DNA of 64,000 nucleotides, taken from Ancistrus triradiatus. Taxonomy: Eukaryota > Chordata > Actinopteri > Siluriformes > Loricariidae. The notes under the pieces were generated by a model, which was not told where the DNA came from, searched no databases, and was given only the letters and a program-made list of their open reading frames with translations. How positions within the stretch are numbered: position 1 is the first letter of the stretch; each line of letters begins with the position of its first letter. The position numbers and the translations under genes were made by a program. This document shows, one piece after another, positions 11,622-24,960 of this stretch. The stretch lies in assembly GCA_025084515.1 (NCBI GenBank), contig JAJAGP010000242.1, positions 80,976-144,975 on the forward strand, written 5' to 3'.

Positions 11622-12450
11622 TGTAAGGAAAGTATCCACCCCCACTGCTGTGAAAACACTACATGTACCTCTGATACAACCAGTTGCCATCAGAAGTTCT
11701 CTAAATAATTGATTTGGTAGTGTGATATAGCCTCAACATACATAGACTGTATTCTGTGAGGTCCCCAAGTTTTAGAGCATACCTACACAACTGCCATGAC
11801 CACAAAAGAGTCCAGGACAAAATTATGGAAAAGTGGTTGATCAGGGTGTGACCACTTTCCACCGAGCACCATTAAATTCATTAGTAACAAACGGAAAGAA
11901 TATGGCACAACCATGACTCTGTTTAGACAAGACTGTTCATCAAACGACTGATTAAGGAGAAAATTAAACAGACATGCAACCAAGACACTGATTTTTAGTT
12001 AAATGGAGACTTTATGTATGACTGGCAAGAAAGAAAGCCTTTTTTGGGTGAAAAAATTTAAATCTGGTCTGGAGTTTGCCAAAAGGCATATTGGAGACGC
12101 ACTAAAGTTCTGGGTAAAGGTACTATGGTCTGATGAGGCCAAAATTGAACTTTTTGACCTTGTTGCCAAAGTGCTATTTACAGCACAAACCAAACACTTC
12201 TCATCACCCTGAGGACACCATCCCTGCAGTGCAGCGTGTTGGAGCAAACGATTACTGACTGGTGGTGGGGGGTGTTAGGTTGAATACTTGGGCAATGTCC
12301 AAGCGTGTCTCCAGACAGATTATAACATATACATCAGCTCCCTGGGCCACTTCCAGTGTACTTATGCTTTCGGATTTGGAAAAGACTGTTGATTCTTTAA
12401 ACATTGCAATTTTACATAACTCTTTCCAAACTTCAGGAGTTAATATTTAG
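11622..12450 (+). mobile_element. Tc1-like remnant of the GAAAGTATTCACCCCC family
   Basis: The left part has GGAAAGTATCCACCCCCACT, resembling the widespread fish terminal sequence GTGCCTATAGAAAGTATTCACCCCC. A 69-codon frame at 12003-12212 contains FAKRHIGDALKFWVKVLWSD and EAKIELFD, the first catalytic-Asp block of Tc1 transposases (normally VLWSDETKIELF). The remainder is too decayed to follow. Confidence 0.6.
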
Positions 12451-13412
12451 CATTACACACCTGTTAAAAATGATTAATACAGTTTTGTCGCAGATCAAAG
12501 CCTTACAAAATGCAACTATGGTACACAGATCATGTTGGGCACAATTGGTTTCAGTTTATTTTGGATAGTGGTATCTGTCCAAATTACTTATGAAAAAAAG
12601 GTTTCGTGCATTCACCAGCTCTGCGCATCCTCCATTAAGTTTGTCCGACTATGCACTGATGTATGCCATGGAGGATATTTGCTATGGTGTACATTATTAG
12701 GCTTTTTTGGCAGTCAGGTGCATTTTGGGGAGAAAGATGCATTTGCACTTGTTTAAAATGTGGTTACAATGTGTTACAAGCAACCTGCTGAAGTGGTTAG
12801 AGCAATAAGATTCAAATCAGATCTGGTTGTGTCTTCGGTTGCACAAGACACACTCATTATTGTTTGTTTGGGATGTCTGGGTATTGTTGTTTGTCTTAAC
12901 TTGGTTAAACTTTTATCCCATTGCAGAGTGGTTTGCAACTGCAGTGAGCATCATATGCTGCTTACTCATGCCCTGCTGCTGCTCCCAAGTGTTGCTGAGC
13001 CCATGTCTACTTCCTCTCCCAAACATCAGCTCCACAGGGGTGCATACCTCACACCCGAAAATTAATTGGAACTGCATGATGCCTTTGGAGTCTTGCATAG
13101 CTTCTCATCAAGACAACAGGACCAATGGCAGGTGCTGATCCATGTCTCATTGGTGTTCACTCATCAACCAGGTACTATCTTGCCTGTCAGAATGATCTTG
13201 CCCCCCATTTTCTCTTTCCACAGCAGGCTGCTTTCCCTATCTAAACCCACCTTCCTGTTCACCTTCTTATTGAGTCTCTTCTTGTCCTCCTTGTTGGTTG
13301 GGTCCTGGCTCCTGTTGTTCCTGTCACTCCTGTTGCTCTTGTTACGGTTTGTCTGTTCTTGTTCATGTTTTATGTATTATTCCCTGTATTGTGTGTTCTG
13401 TGTTTGCTAGTA
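12451..13412. other. No gene recognised
   Basis: Several overlapping plus-strand open frames (12760-13065, 12827-13138, 13066-13410) are low-complexity, hydrophobic and mutually overlapping. None looks like a known protein. The CT-rich end (13,200-13,410) could be old LTR or other repeat sequence, but I cannot assign it. Confidence 0.4.
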
Positions 13413-14216
13413 CAGTAGTACCTCGGAGTAATTCGCCTCTCGATGCATTTTCAGTAGAAAAACTCGTCTCGCTTCTTGCCATTTGCTCTGTACACTTGTT
13501 TAAACTTATATGAGCCGAGCCACGTGACTCCTTTCATTCGAAACTCGATTTATGATTCACAATTCACAATTCACTACACAGTGATTCAGCAATTCAGACT
13601 CACAATAGCTCTCTCAGGGCGGATCGCTGCTCTGTTTGTTGTATTTTTTTATTGTTACATGTACAGTACTGTATTCTAAGCGCAAAGAAGTCCCCATGGG
13701 TCTTATAATGGTTAGTAACGACAGCCAACCAAAAGGAAAGGAATTGTCTTAGCTTTAAGGCTTAAATTTGCATTAGTAGCTATGCTAATGCCCCGAGTTC
13801 ACCAATAGAATGTATTTTTCTATTCACTTTCAATCCATTACTCACTACATTACATAAGATTTTCTGCACTGTAATATAAAATAAGCTTTGTGTTTTTGTG
13901 GATTTTGCCCAACTGTATGTTAATGTACAAGTGTTTTAAACAATAAGGTCGGCTCACATCTGATGCATTATAAACTATATTAAACTCATCGGTTCATGAT
14001 ACATACTTATGATGAATTTCTCGGAATGTAACCCCATCATCAGTCAGGGAGCACCTGTACAGTACAGCTCCAATAATGCATATAATGCCTTATACAGTAT
14101 GGATTTTTTTTCTGAGGATCTGAAACGGATTAATTCAGCGTACATTATTCCTTATTGGAAAAATTGATCTCGACAAGCCTTCTGGAACATTAACCACAAG
14201 AACTGAGGTACCACTG
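13413..14216. mobile_element. Pogo/Tigger-like non-autonomous element, both ends present
   Basis: The left end CAGTAGTACCTCGGAGT and right end ACTGAGGTACCACTG are inverted repeats, each flanked by TA, 804 bp apart. The subterminal block GAGCACCTGTACAGTAC...ATGCATATAATGC is shared with elements at 18.5, 48.9, 50.5 and 60.4 kb. No transposase frame is visible. Superfamily assignment is by resemblance of the ends and the TA target. Confidence 0.75.
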
Positions 14217-15600
14217 TATTTGTACTGTATTGTCAATGTGTTCTCAGCTCCCTGTACCCTTTGTTTGTCTTAGTATTGTCTGTTAGCCTCTGTGTAGCCC
14301 AGTCATGTGTCTTATTACTGTTAGCCCTCTGTCTACACTGTCACATGGATCAAAAAGATAGATGGTGACTAACAGCGACTAAAGGTTTCTTGATACTGCT
14401 TTGGCAATGAGGTATTTGTCTCCAAATCTCTTATCTGAGAAATTAAATATAGAACCTTACAGTTTCTCCTGTGTGGTGATTTGCTTATTGGCAGATTTTT
14501 GAGCATAATATCATAAAACGTTTTTCATTGCTAACAATTTGTTCCCACCAATAAATACAGTTTGAATATGCAAAGGTAAATAACATGGTATCTGGTCAAA
14601 GTTTGTCTGGCTAGCAAGCTGGTTTCATTACTGTAGCATATTTTAAAAAATACAGTAATGTCCTGAGCATCACTGGACAGCAAACTTCCTAAAACATTTA
14701 ACTTAAACAATAAACAATAATTGCATACTATCCTGTCTGTTCTGAATAATGTAAGAACAGTGAAAATGCAGATCAATGCATTTATTGAAAGATGAAAGTG
14801 GCTCTGTATTTTTGCAGAACAAACGAGGCAGTCCCAAAGTTGATTTGCTTGTAATTGAAGCTGAGGCTTCAAAACTCTTCAAAGCGCTTGATCCTTATGT
14901 CATCACGTATTGAATTCAGCTTAATTTGAATAGTGAACTAATTGTTGAATTTGTATGTGTTTAGAATTTCACAACTGTCACACACCACTTTATTTTAAGT
15001 TATGTCAGTTAGTCGAAAATGAGCCAAAAAGACTTTGAATCTGTTCAGATCAATCATTTAATATGCTCAATTGGTTAAAATGACCCAAAGTATTTGCTTG
15101 CAAGTAAACAGATGAGGCAATAACAGGATATTTACAAATTCAAAACTTTAACATGTACTTTAATCAAAACATACTTTAGTTGCCATACCAATTGCAACTC
15201 AATATAATCAAACTGCAGTCGAAGAGATAAATGATCAACACAGAACACAGCCATCTTTGTTAAAGAAAATTTACCCTCAGTGCCTGAAGTCAGATGTACT
15301 GCTGTTAAAACTAATGACATTTGAATATAAGTAAATAAATCCTGAACAACTATGATTACTTTAAACTGTAAACATAACTATCAAATCAAACTTTATAAGG
15401 TTTATAAACTCAGGAAGAAGAGACTGCCAAAACAGACTTTAGTTTAATTTACTGCAGCTATTGAATACATTAAAGTTAATGTAAAGTTAAAGTTTTCTCA
15501 CACAATTTTTGTAATGAATACCAATATTGGGGTTTATAGTGATAGCTAACTAAGATACATTACTATTATGTAACATCTCCCACCAGATTCACCATTAAAA
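14217..15600. other. No gene recognised
   Basis: AT-rich interval with a 113-codon minus-strand frame (14531-14872) that resembles no family I know and is probably chance. No transposon ends were identified. Confidence 0.5.
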
Positions 15601-16720
15601 ATACAAATGAAGGAAATTCAAGACCATTGTTACCCTCCCCAGGAGTGGTCGACCAACAAAGATCACTCCAAGAGCAAGGCGTGTAATAGCTGGTGAGGTC
15701 ACAAAGGACCTCAGGGTAACTTCTAAGCAACTGAAGGTCTCTCTCAAATTGGCTAATGTTAAGGTTCATGAGTCCACCATCAGAAGAACACTGAACAACA
15801 ATGGTGTGCATAGCAGGGGGTTACAAGGAGAAAGCCACTGCTCTCCAAAAAGATCATTGCTGCTCATCTGCAGTTTGCTAAAGATCACGTGGACAAGCCA
15901 GAAGGCTATTGGAAGAATAGAATATTTTGTGGACGGATGAGAACAAAATAGAACTTTTTGGTTTAAAAGAAAAGCGTTATGTTTTTGGAGGAAGGAAAAC
16001 ACTGCATTCCAGAAAATAAGAAACCTTAATCCCATCTGTGAAACATGGTGTTGGTAGTATCATGGTTTGGGCCTATTTTGCTGCATCTGGGCCAGGACGG
16101 CTTGCCATCATTGATGGAACAATGAATTCTGAAGTATATCAAATTATTCTAAAGGTCAGGACATCTGTCCATGAACTGAATCTCTAGAGAAGGTGGATCA
16201 TGCAGCAAGACAACGACCCTAAGCACACAAGTCGTTCTACCAAAGAATGGTTAAAGAAGAATAACGTTCATGTTTTGGAATGGCCAAGTCAAAGTCCTGA
16301 CCTTAATCCAATCAAAATGTTGTGGAAGGACCTGAAGAGAGCAGTTAATGTAAGGAAACCCACCAACATCCCAGAGTTGAAGCTGTTCTGTACACAGGAA
16401 TGGGCTAAAATTCCTCCAAGCCTTTGAGCAGGACTGATCATCAGTTAGAGGAAACGTTTAGTAGCAGTTATTGCTGCACAGGGGGGTCACACCAGATACT
16501 GAAAGCAAAGGTTCACATACTTTTGCCACTCACTAATATGTCATATTGGATTGTTTTCTTCAATAAATAAATGACGAAGTATAATATTTTTGTCTCATTT
16601 GTTTAACTGGGTTCTCTTTATCTACTTTTAGGACTTGTGTGAAAATCTGATGGTTTTAGGTCATATTTATGCAGAAATATACAAAATTCTAAAGGGTTCA
16701 CAAACTTTCAAGCACCACTG
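15601..16720 (+). mobile_element. Tc1 family-1 copy C, 5'-truncated
   Basis: The transposase region runs from the KFKTIVTLPRSGRPTKI-type block to the 3' terminal repeat, which ends CACCACTG at 16720 with TA following. The 75-codon frame at 16200-16427 keeps [20 protein letters not shown], but the third catalytic residue is altered: [11 protein letters not shown] has Lys where DLNPIE is expected. Frameshifts occur upstream, so it is dead. Confidence 0.85.
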
Positions 16721-17888
16721 TATGTCTAGTAGTAGTGTGTGAATATTACATTGACTTCATACATTAAAAACTCTTACCAGATGAAGAGAACAGATAAATA
16801 GGTAACATTTGTATTAATGCACCACATTTTCGAGTGTACATACAATTATGCATCTTTTTGTGTGTCAAATTAAACGTTTCATAATTCACTGTTTGATGTA
16901 TTCCAATCTAACCCTACATCCTTTTGTTTAGATATATATGTGTGTTTTTAATATGGGTGTTGATTATTATCTTCATTATCTAAGGCTGATGACGAATGAA
17001 CTGAAGTCCTAACTCAGTATGAAGGAAACATAGAAGAAGGTGACATTTTGGCCCACTGTGTTGTGTAGTTATTGGTAAGTATTGAAAAGGAAACTAAATC
17101 CTGTACTCTGTGGGAAATTTAAACATTTGTTTGTCTAGCTGTGCTTCAATCTATATATCACTTAGATTGTCTTCTACTTCATTACAGAGTCTGATGTCTT
17201 CCTAAATTGAAATATGCCCCTGACAGGCCTTGTGGAGACAGAAGGAACAAAAAAATAAATGTGTGAGTGTGTAACAAACTTGAGAATAGTTTTTTAAATA
17301 TGTTTTCACAATTTAGACCACCTGTTTTGGTCAGGGTTGCAAGGGCTCTGGTGTCTATTCCAGAGAACACAGGCCCCAGGTATAAATGTGTACTGAAGGG
17401 GACGCCAGTCTATTGAAGGACCAGCAAGGTTCGCTGTTGCAGCTACTGCGCATAACACCCATTATTCTTCTCATCTGCTTTAATGCAGTCCATCATGGAT
17501 AGTTAGCATATTAAAATGTTTTTAAGGATAAACTATAAGTATTCAGTGTTTTGATTCTGTAATTCATTGTAATAAAGACATATTTGCGTTTAAGCACTGT
17601 GGGAAAAGAACAGGCTTAGCATGAGAATGACTTTTAAATCTCTCTTATTTACGTAAAATCGTGGGAAGTTTCTGACTTCACATCATGAAATATTTGATCC
17701 TTGTGATTAAGAAAGAAAAAAAGAAAGAATGCACTGTAAGACTGGATGTCCAAAAACCACATACACAGATTTAAAATTTAAAAAAATTTTCAATTTAAAA
17801 AATATAAACATTTTCAATACTAGCATCGCAGATTTAACATCTGACAGATGAAATGTATGCAGTGTATACATGAAGATAAAAATAAATA
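16721..17888. other. No gene recognised; one SINE/LINE-tail-like patch
   Basis: Mostly AT-rich and unassigned. About 17,330-17,450 (CAGGGTTGCAAGGGCTCTGG... GACGCCAGTCTATTGAAGG) resembles the 3' half of a common fish SINE containing GGGACGCCAGTCCATC. Confidence 0.4.
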
Positions 17889-18480
17889 TGGTGCCTATAG
17901 AAAGTCACCATACTCATAATTTTTTTCTTACAGACTGAAATCAAAATCCTTTAAAAATCTTTTTATTGCTTTTATGCAATTTTTGCTTACAATATTAAAG
18001 TAAGAATAAAAAGGCAACAGTTTTGAAAATAGATGCAAACGAAAAACTAGAATAAAAAGCTTGGAAAAGCGATCAACTAGTGATTAGATACTTCACAGAG
18101 ATACGTGCTGCTTTAATTATTGGCTATTTAGATATGTCTTTGCCAACTTAATACAATTAGGGGAACAATTGCCCATTTTTCAATTGTTCAGTTTCAGTGC
18201 AGAATTTTCATTCAAGTTCAGTCGTTTCTTGGTGTTTGCCAAATGATTTAGTCAGGATGACTTGTTCATTGATATTTCTAGCCACTGTTTGATTGTTTTT
18301 GCCCTTGATAGGATGCCAGTCCATCACAGGGCTATTTAAGGGTGACTGGTGCAGCTTTAGGTGACCAGCTTGCCCTTCCTCAGTCACAGCCATGTGTTCC
18401 TGCATGTGACATTCAATCCAAATGCCTAAGAAATTCTCTTAGGTGTAAAATCATTGTTAAGTGCAGAGTTGTAACATACT
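17889..18480. mobile_element. DNA-transposon remnant, GGTGCCTATAGAAAGTCACC end
   Basis: The left end GGTGCCTATAGAAAGTCACC followed by CTTACAGACTGAAATCAAAA matches the remembered GTGCCTATAGAAAGTATTC...CAGCCTGAAATCAAAAT terminal region of a fish Tc1-like family. The right end is unclear. Confidence 0.5.
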
Positions 18481-18516
18481 GGCAAAGCATGGTCATTATT
18501 TAACAAATGAGAGTTA

Positions 18517-20171
18517 CAGTGATACTTCGGTTGTCATCGTTAATTCGTTTCAGAAGGCTTGTCGCGAACTGAAAAAGATGAGTATCGAGCAAATTTTTCC
18601 CTTAAGGAATAATGTGACTTGAATTAATCTGTGCCAGATCCCCAGAAAATCCACACTAAGGCATACATCAGAAAATCCACTATAAGGCATTATAGGCATT
18701 AATGGAGTTGTATTATAAAGGTGCTCCCTGATTTACAAAGGGGATATGTTCGGACAAATCCATCGTACAGTGGTGCTTGAAAGTGTGTGAACCCTTTCAA
18801 ATGTTCTGTATTTCTGCATAAATATGATCTAAAACATCATCAGATTTTCACACAAGTCCTAAAAGTAGACAAAGAGAACCCTGTTAAACAAATGAGGCAA
18901 AAATATTATATTTGGTCATTTATTTATTGATGAAAATGATCCAATATTACATATTAGTGAGTGGCAAAAGTATGTGAATCTCTAGGATTAGCAGCTAATT
19001 TGAAGGTGAAATTAGAGTCAGGTGTTTTCCTTCAGTGGAATGACAATCAGGTGTGAGTGGGCACCCTGTTTTATTTAAAGAACAGGGATCTATCAAAGTC
19101 TGCTCTTCACAACACATGTTTGTGAAAGTGTATCATGGCACGAACACAGGAGATTTCTGAGGAGCTCAGAAAAAGAGTTGTTGATGTTCATCAGACTGGA
19201 AAAGGTTACAAAATCATCTCTAAAGAGTTTGTACTCCACCAATCTACAGTCATTCGATGGGATGACAATCAGGTGTGAGTGGGCACCCTGTTTCATTAAA
19301 GAACAGGGATCTATCAAAGGAAATTCAAGACCATTGTTACCCTCCCCAGGAGTGGTCGACCAACAAAGATCACCACAAGAGCAAGGCATGTAATAGTTGG
19401 CGAGGTCACAAAGGACCCCAGGGTAACTTCTAAGCAACTGAAGGCCTCTCTCACATTGGCTAATGTTAATGTTCAGGAGTCCACCATCAGAAGAGCACTG
19501 AACAACAATGGTGGGCATGGCAGAGTTAAATGTATCATGAACTGTGGAGTTTAACAAGTGTTTGATGAACATAGCAGAGACGAGGCTGAAGTTGGCTTCT
19601 TATTTGCATTTTCTGGTACACCTTAAATGACTGCAGTAACATTATAGCACCTCGAAAGGGAGATTCTGATGAGCACTGACAAGTATGTTAATGTTTAAAA
19701 CACTTACATGAACCTACAGGTGGACAAAATCATTAACACAATGCTTTTTTTTACAAAAAAGTGTTTTAAAAAAACTCATGTAATTTAGTGAGTAATGGAA
19801 TGAAAGTGCACAACTCTTACTTTATTGGTTAATTAACTGCAGCCTGTGTTCTGGAGCATTCAGTTCCTGTTTTGCTTTTGGTTAGTTCTTATAAACTAAT
19901 CTTTTTAGGACCCGTGGAGACTTTGCACAAAGAATACAGTATTTTAGAAAAACCTGATCTCTGAGCGAGAGCTATTGTGAATCTGAATCGCTGTGAATTG
20001 TGAATCGTGAATCATGAATTGTGAATCAACTCATACAAGATTAAACATGAGTGTTAGGTACCGAGGGAGTAGGCTGAGTACCGTGCAACATATGAGGACT
20101 GAGACCAATTTTTCTAGTCGAAATGTGTAGAGAACTCAAATTCGACACGTTCCTGAGGAGAGGTACCACTG
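18517..20171. mobile_element. Pogo/Tigger-like element interrupted by a Tc1
   Basis: The left end CAGTGATACTTCGGTTGTCATCG follows TA, and the right end is GAGAGGTACCACTG at 20171. The internal sequence jumps from CAAATCCATC (18764) to AGTTAAATGTATCATGAACTG (about 19524). These are adjacent in the intact relative at 49,100, so a Tc1 piece sits inside it. Confidence 0.75.
18768..19524 (+). mobile_element. Tc1 family-1 copy D, nested, with internal duplication
   Basis: It starts TA-CAGTGGTGCTTGAAAGTGTGTGAACC. The transposase ATG is near 19135, and the copy ends within the N-terminal domain, with no 3' repeat. The leader phrase GATGACAATCAGGTGTGAGTGGGCACC...ATCTATCAAAG occurs at about 19,040 and again at about 19,260, so the copy also carries an internal duplication replacing part of the helix-turn-helix region. 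Confidence 0.8.
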
Positions 20172-20990
20172 TGTTATATAATATTTGTATAATTATTTAA
20201 TATTAAACTAAATAAATTGTTGAGAAAAGTTTGAGTTCATTTTGAGGCCTCATGGTTTTTTTTCAGCAGTAGGTGAACAAGGTGAGTCTTTATTGAGATA
20301 TTTGCTAAAGCTCATGGGGAAATATGTGAGATTACTGGAGTCTCAGTTTACAGTCTTTCTTTCCATTCAATTTCACTTTTCTCTAGGAGAAACTAAGGAG
20401 ATCTTCTTTGTGATTTATTTTCCTATGGGCATGGTCAGTGAACATATTTCCTCCAGATAAGTGAATTCCTCACCCTAACACTCTAAAGTTAACCACCAAT
20501 TGTTTTGAAATTTAAAATGATTTTCTTCCTGGCATGAGTAAAGTACTTCATCCATCCATCCATCCACCCATCCATTTATCTTCCATCTATTCTGTGACAC
20601 AATCAAAAAAATTACTAGGTCCCTTAATCAACTCTACTGTGCTTGCCACATGTTAGACTGGCATTCATGACTTTCAAGGACACATATTTGAGGTAATGCA
20701 TTTTAGATTCTTTAACCTCCCTCTAATCAGCAGTGAAATGTTAGACAGATGGTGCTGGTGATATTTAAATCCACAAATATGACAGAACTTCCATACATGC
20801 CAATAAATGCAAACACCGCTTCTTATTATAGCCCCATATTAAAAGTCAGCCAAAATAAGGCATACGTATTTTGCTTGTGGCAACAATGTGACATTTTTAT
20901 TAACATTGTATCTTAGTGTTAGATGGAACAAGGACAGGGCCATTCGTTATGGGCAATATGACACAGCAAATGACTTGTATTTATAAATAC
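20172..20990. other. No gene recognised; short (CATC)n tract
   Basis: A CATC/CCAT tetranucleotide tract lies at about 20,552-20,578. A 72-codon frame at 20242-20460 shows no recognisable domain. Confidence 0.5.
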
Positions 20991-21714
20991 AGTGCTGGTT
21001 AAAAATTTGTGAACCATTTAGAATTTCCTAGACTTCTGCATACAAATGACCTAAAGTATCTTCAGATTTATTCATACAAAGTAACTCCTTTTTTCTTAAA
21101 AAGTAGATAAAGAGAGCCAAATTAAACAAATGAGCCAACAATATTATACTTGGACATTTATTTATTGAGGAAAATGATCCTATATTAACTATTGATGAGT
21201 GACAAGAGTATGTGAATTTGCTTTCAGTGTTTGATGTAAGCCATTTGTGCAGGAATAACTGCAATTAATCATTTCTGATAACTTTTTATCAGTAGTGCAG
21301 CCCATTTTTAGCCCATTCCTTCATACAGAACAGCTTCAACTCTGGGATGTTGGTGGGTTTCCTCACATGAACTTGTCGCCTCGGGCCTTTCCACAACACT
21401 TCTACTGAATTAAGGTCAGGACGTTGATTTGGCCATTTCAAAATATTAACTTAAATACCCATTCAATTCTGAATTTATTTTAATGAAGCAAAAATAATTG
21501 CATGTGCTATGTTTGTTTAGAGGATCAAAATATTTCAGTATGTCAGTTTTTAAAAGTCAAAAACATTTTCAAGTGCTGTTTTTAATATGATTCAGAATTA
21601 TTAAAAAATGTTGAAATCACATAAAACAGGTTTATGTGACAACAGATTTTGTAGTCTGACTCCATTTGGCATCAACAGCACTGAAAGGGTTAACCATCAT
21701 TTGGTAGAACTATC

Positions 21715-21750
<36 letters not shown>

Positions 21751-23140
21751 AGTACACTATACTTATATAGCGCCTTTCAAAACATCCAAGGTCGCCTTAA
21801 AAAGAGGCAACACAGATTAAACAAAGGAAGAAAGAAATGGATGAAAATGTTTCAGTAAAGAGTTTTTAGATGGATTTTAAACTGAGAAAGAGAAGTCACA
21901 GCACAGAAGGAAAAAGGACAAGACCCTAACGAGTAGAGAGGACTGTAATGATTAAGCAATCCAGACAAATAGGCAGGGCATAAAAACCATGAAGAGCATT
22001 AAATGTTAGCAGTAGGACTTGATTGAATGCGTTTATGGATGGGCAGCCAAAACAAAGCCGCTTCAAGCACAGGGGTGATGTGTTCACAATTCCTCGTGTG
22101 ACGTTATAATCCTTGTTGCAGCATTTTGAATTAGCTGCAACGGGGCGAAGAGTTTTTGAAGGAAGGCCATAAAGCAGAGAATTGCAGTAGTCCAGCCGAG
22201 AAAACAACAAAGGCATGGACTAGTGCCTTGAGTAGCCTGAGAGAGGACAAGTGCAACATTGCGTAGATGAAAAAAAAGGCAGCCTTCGAGAGAGAGCGTA
22301 TGTAAGGCTCGAAGGACTGAAGAGGCTCAAAAAGAACACGAAGATTACGAGCAGAGGCAGAAGGAAGGACAGAAGCATCACCAATAAGGAGAGCTGGGTT
22401 AGAAAGAGAGGACAGAGAGTGCCAGGACAGAGGAGTTCAGTTTTATGGGCATTTAAGAGAAGATAGTTTGCCCGTAACCAGGAATTTATATCTTGTAGAC
22501 ACCTAGTTAGAAAGTTGGGGGGAAAGGAATCAGACGGCTTAAGACTGAGATAAACCTGAGTGTCGTATCTGTGTGTTTAGGGGAGCTCTCTTACTGCATG
22601 ACCCACATTCTCTTGAGAATCAGTTCACAGATATCCTGATAGTTTCCTTTTAGAGCTTGCTAGTATAATTCAGAATTCCTTTTTTTATAAAGGATGGCAA
22701 CATATATCCTGGCCAAGATGAAGCCAAACAGGTCCAAACTATGACACTACCACCGCCATGATTTATCAGATTCGGTTCTAATGCTGGAATGCAGTGTTTT
22801 CTTTTCTCCAGACACAGTGCTTCTCATCTAAACCAACAATTTATATTTTGGTCTCGTCCATCCACAAAATATTTTCCAATAGTCTTCTGGCTTGTCCATG
22901 TGGACCTTAGCAAGTTGCACATGGGTAGCAGGTTTTGGAGAGCAGGTTGCACTCCTACCATGCACATCACTGCTGTTCTCCTGATGTCGTACTCAGGAAC
23001 ATTAACATTACGCAATGTGAGAGAGGCCTTTAGGTGCTTAAAAGCTACCATGACTTTCTTTGTGACCTCAGAATATGGCAAGCATTGATCTAGGAGTGAT
23101 CTTTTTGGTCAGCAACTCCTTGGCAGGGAAACAATGACAA
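20991..23140 (-). mobile_element. Tc1-like element, split by a LINE insertion
   Basis: The left arm (20,991-21,440) reads CAGTGCTGGTTAAAAATTTGTGAACC and then minus-strand C-terminal transposase sequence (the GGATGTTGGTGGGTTTCCTC block). The right arm (about 22,575-23,140) continues minus-strand transposase with GCATGACCCACATTCTCTTGAG through the N-terminal half, including an 85-codon frame (23081-22824). Sequence between 21,450 and 22,570 is foreign. The family is related to, but distinct from, family 1. Confidence 0.7.
21716..22560 (-). mobile_element. L2-like LINE 3' end fragment
   Basis: The minus strand has a 3' tail of (TTA)n (plus strand TAATAATAA at 21,716-21,748) after a TATAGCGCCTTTCAAA motif. 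The reverse-transcriptase C-terminal frame (22216-21926) contains SRLDYCNSLLYGLPSKTLRP, the hallmark LDYCN-LLxGLP segment of fish L2-like LINEs. It is 5'-truncated and frame-broken. Confidence 0.7.
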
Positions 23141-24239
23141 GCTTTCAAGCTTTCTCCATATGGACTGGTAGAAACAGTGTTATCAAATAACAGGAATGTT
23201 TGTATAACAGATTTATTTGGTGATTACTGAAATTTGACATGCCTCAGTGTATCATTCTGTTTTTACTTGCTGGATAAAGTGATGGATGCATAAGAGAAGG
23301 AAGCTTAATTACTAGATCTGGTGTTGAATCCAGTGAAACGGAATCATCATCATACTCTATGATAAAATACTTAATTGTGTTAAAAGAATTGCTAGAATCA
23401 ACCACAACACTTGGTAAATTAGCATACTGCAGAAGAACATATGTTCCAAAGTGCCCAAGTTAATTACTGCCAGCTAAGTGAGAGCAAGCAGCACGAGTGC
23501 ATTGATGAGTTATTAAGGCTTGCATAAGTATGAACCTTAATCTTCTTGAGTTTGTACAAAGGCTTACACTAAAATGAAACACAATGATGAAGGCTATCTA
23601 TAAATATGGTCTAATAGCTTAGTGTTTGATCTCTCTTTCGTCCCAAGCACAGTAAAAACTAGAAAACAGTAAAGGAAAATAACAGCATAACAGGGAGCGA
23701 TGGTAATGATATGTACCAAGTTGCGAGTTGATAAGTGAAAGTGTATGGCTGAGAGTCAGCGTAAGAAGCATCTGGGATTCCACGCTGTAAGATGAGAGCT
23801 GCTCTGAATCTCAAAAGCTGAAGGATTACCAATACCTATAGGATTACTTGTACCAGAGAACGATTAGAGAAGGCTTAACTTTTGTTTTTCCTTATCTGGC
23901 CTTACTGGATAAGTGCCATGCCTGGCAACAAGTTATCGACCAATTTATATTTTTAGGTGAGGTTACATAATGTGGACAAAAAGATTATCATTAAGTCTCA
24001 TACACCAAGAATCTTGTAACCTAATGAACTGAGAGATGTGACTATTTTTAGAGCAATGATCTTAGACTGACTTTATGCTTGGTATTTTCATGCATTGAGT
24101 ATGTGAATTGTATCTGGATTTTTTGCAAAAGATGGTTGGTGCATGAAAGGTTGTGATTTTTCTTTTTAATTTCCATTAGCTAAGAGGAAGGTGCCAACTT
24201 GCAGAGTTAATGTTTATAGTAGACAGCTGTCTAATGAAT
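23141..24239. other. No gene recognised
   Basis: AT-rich sequence without a recognisable coding region, terminal repeat or tandem repeat. Confidence 0.5.
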
Positions 24240-24367
24240 GGGGAGGACAGACAGATAACTTTATTGATCACACAGAACACTGAAGAATCTGTTTCAGACA
24301 GATTGCACATATACTTAAATAAACATTTTTTAAATACATTAATCATAAATCATAAATACATGAATGT

Positions 24368-24406
<39 letters not shown>

Positions 24407-24960
24407 GATATCCATGATGTTTGCACTAATGCAGCATTGGCATTGCACTAAATGCATGAATTTGATTAATTCCCTATGAGGTCTGACTTGGAGCAGCAGC
24501 AGTATTTATAGTACAGTACATTGTGCATAGTAAAAATTCCAGAATAGTAGAAGCTAATGCGCTCTATGTGACTGTATAGTGTGTAATAACAAAAGTACCA
24601 ATCAGTACTGTCTCTGCAGCGAGGAGACTCTTTGTAGAGCCTAATTGCTGTGTGTAAGAAAGACCTCACATGTTGCTTTTTGCACAGCTCCGCTGTATCA
24701 GTCTGCCACTTAATGTGCTTCTCTGATTATTTAATGCAGAATACGGAGGTGTGAAGTGTTTTCCAGGATGGCTAACGGCTTGTTTTCAGAGTCTTGTGTT
24801 CTGCCACAACCTCCAAAGAGTCCAGCTTGACTCCTACTACAGACCCCACTTCTCTAATCAGCTTGTTCAGTCTGTTCAGAGCACTTCTGCTGATACTGCT
24901 GGCCCAGCACACAACGGCATAGAAAATAGCACTAACCACAACAGAATGGTAGAATGACAG
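24240..24960 (-). mobile_element. Non-LTR retrotransposon fragment (RT C-terminus)
   Basis: On the minus strand, broken frames read IFYAVVCWASSISRSALNRL, then VGVKLDSLE, then VRSFLHTAIRLYKES (24669-24620). This is the characteristic LINE carboxyl region, where a CWxxxxxxxDRxRLxRL-type block ends in RSFIPxAIRLLN. The clade (Rex1/CR1-like) is a guess. A (TAA)n tract lies in its 3' flank. Confidence 0.6.
24369..24406. repeat. (TAA)n microsatellite
   Basis: About twelve trinucleotide units, probably grown from the 3' tail of the adjacent LINE fragment. Confidence 0.95.

Noticed and set aside
12760..13410. A small membrane-protein gene from hydrophobic frames
   Set aside because: The frames overlap in different phases, are low complexity, and lack any recognisable motif or splice-supported continuation.
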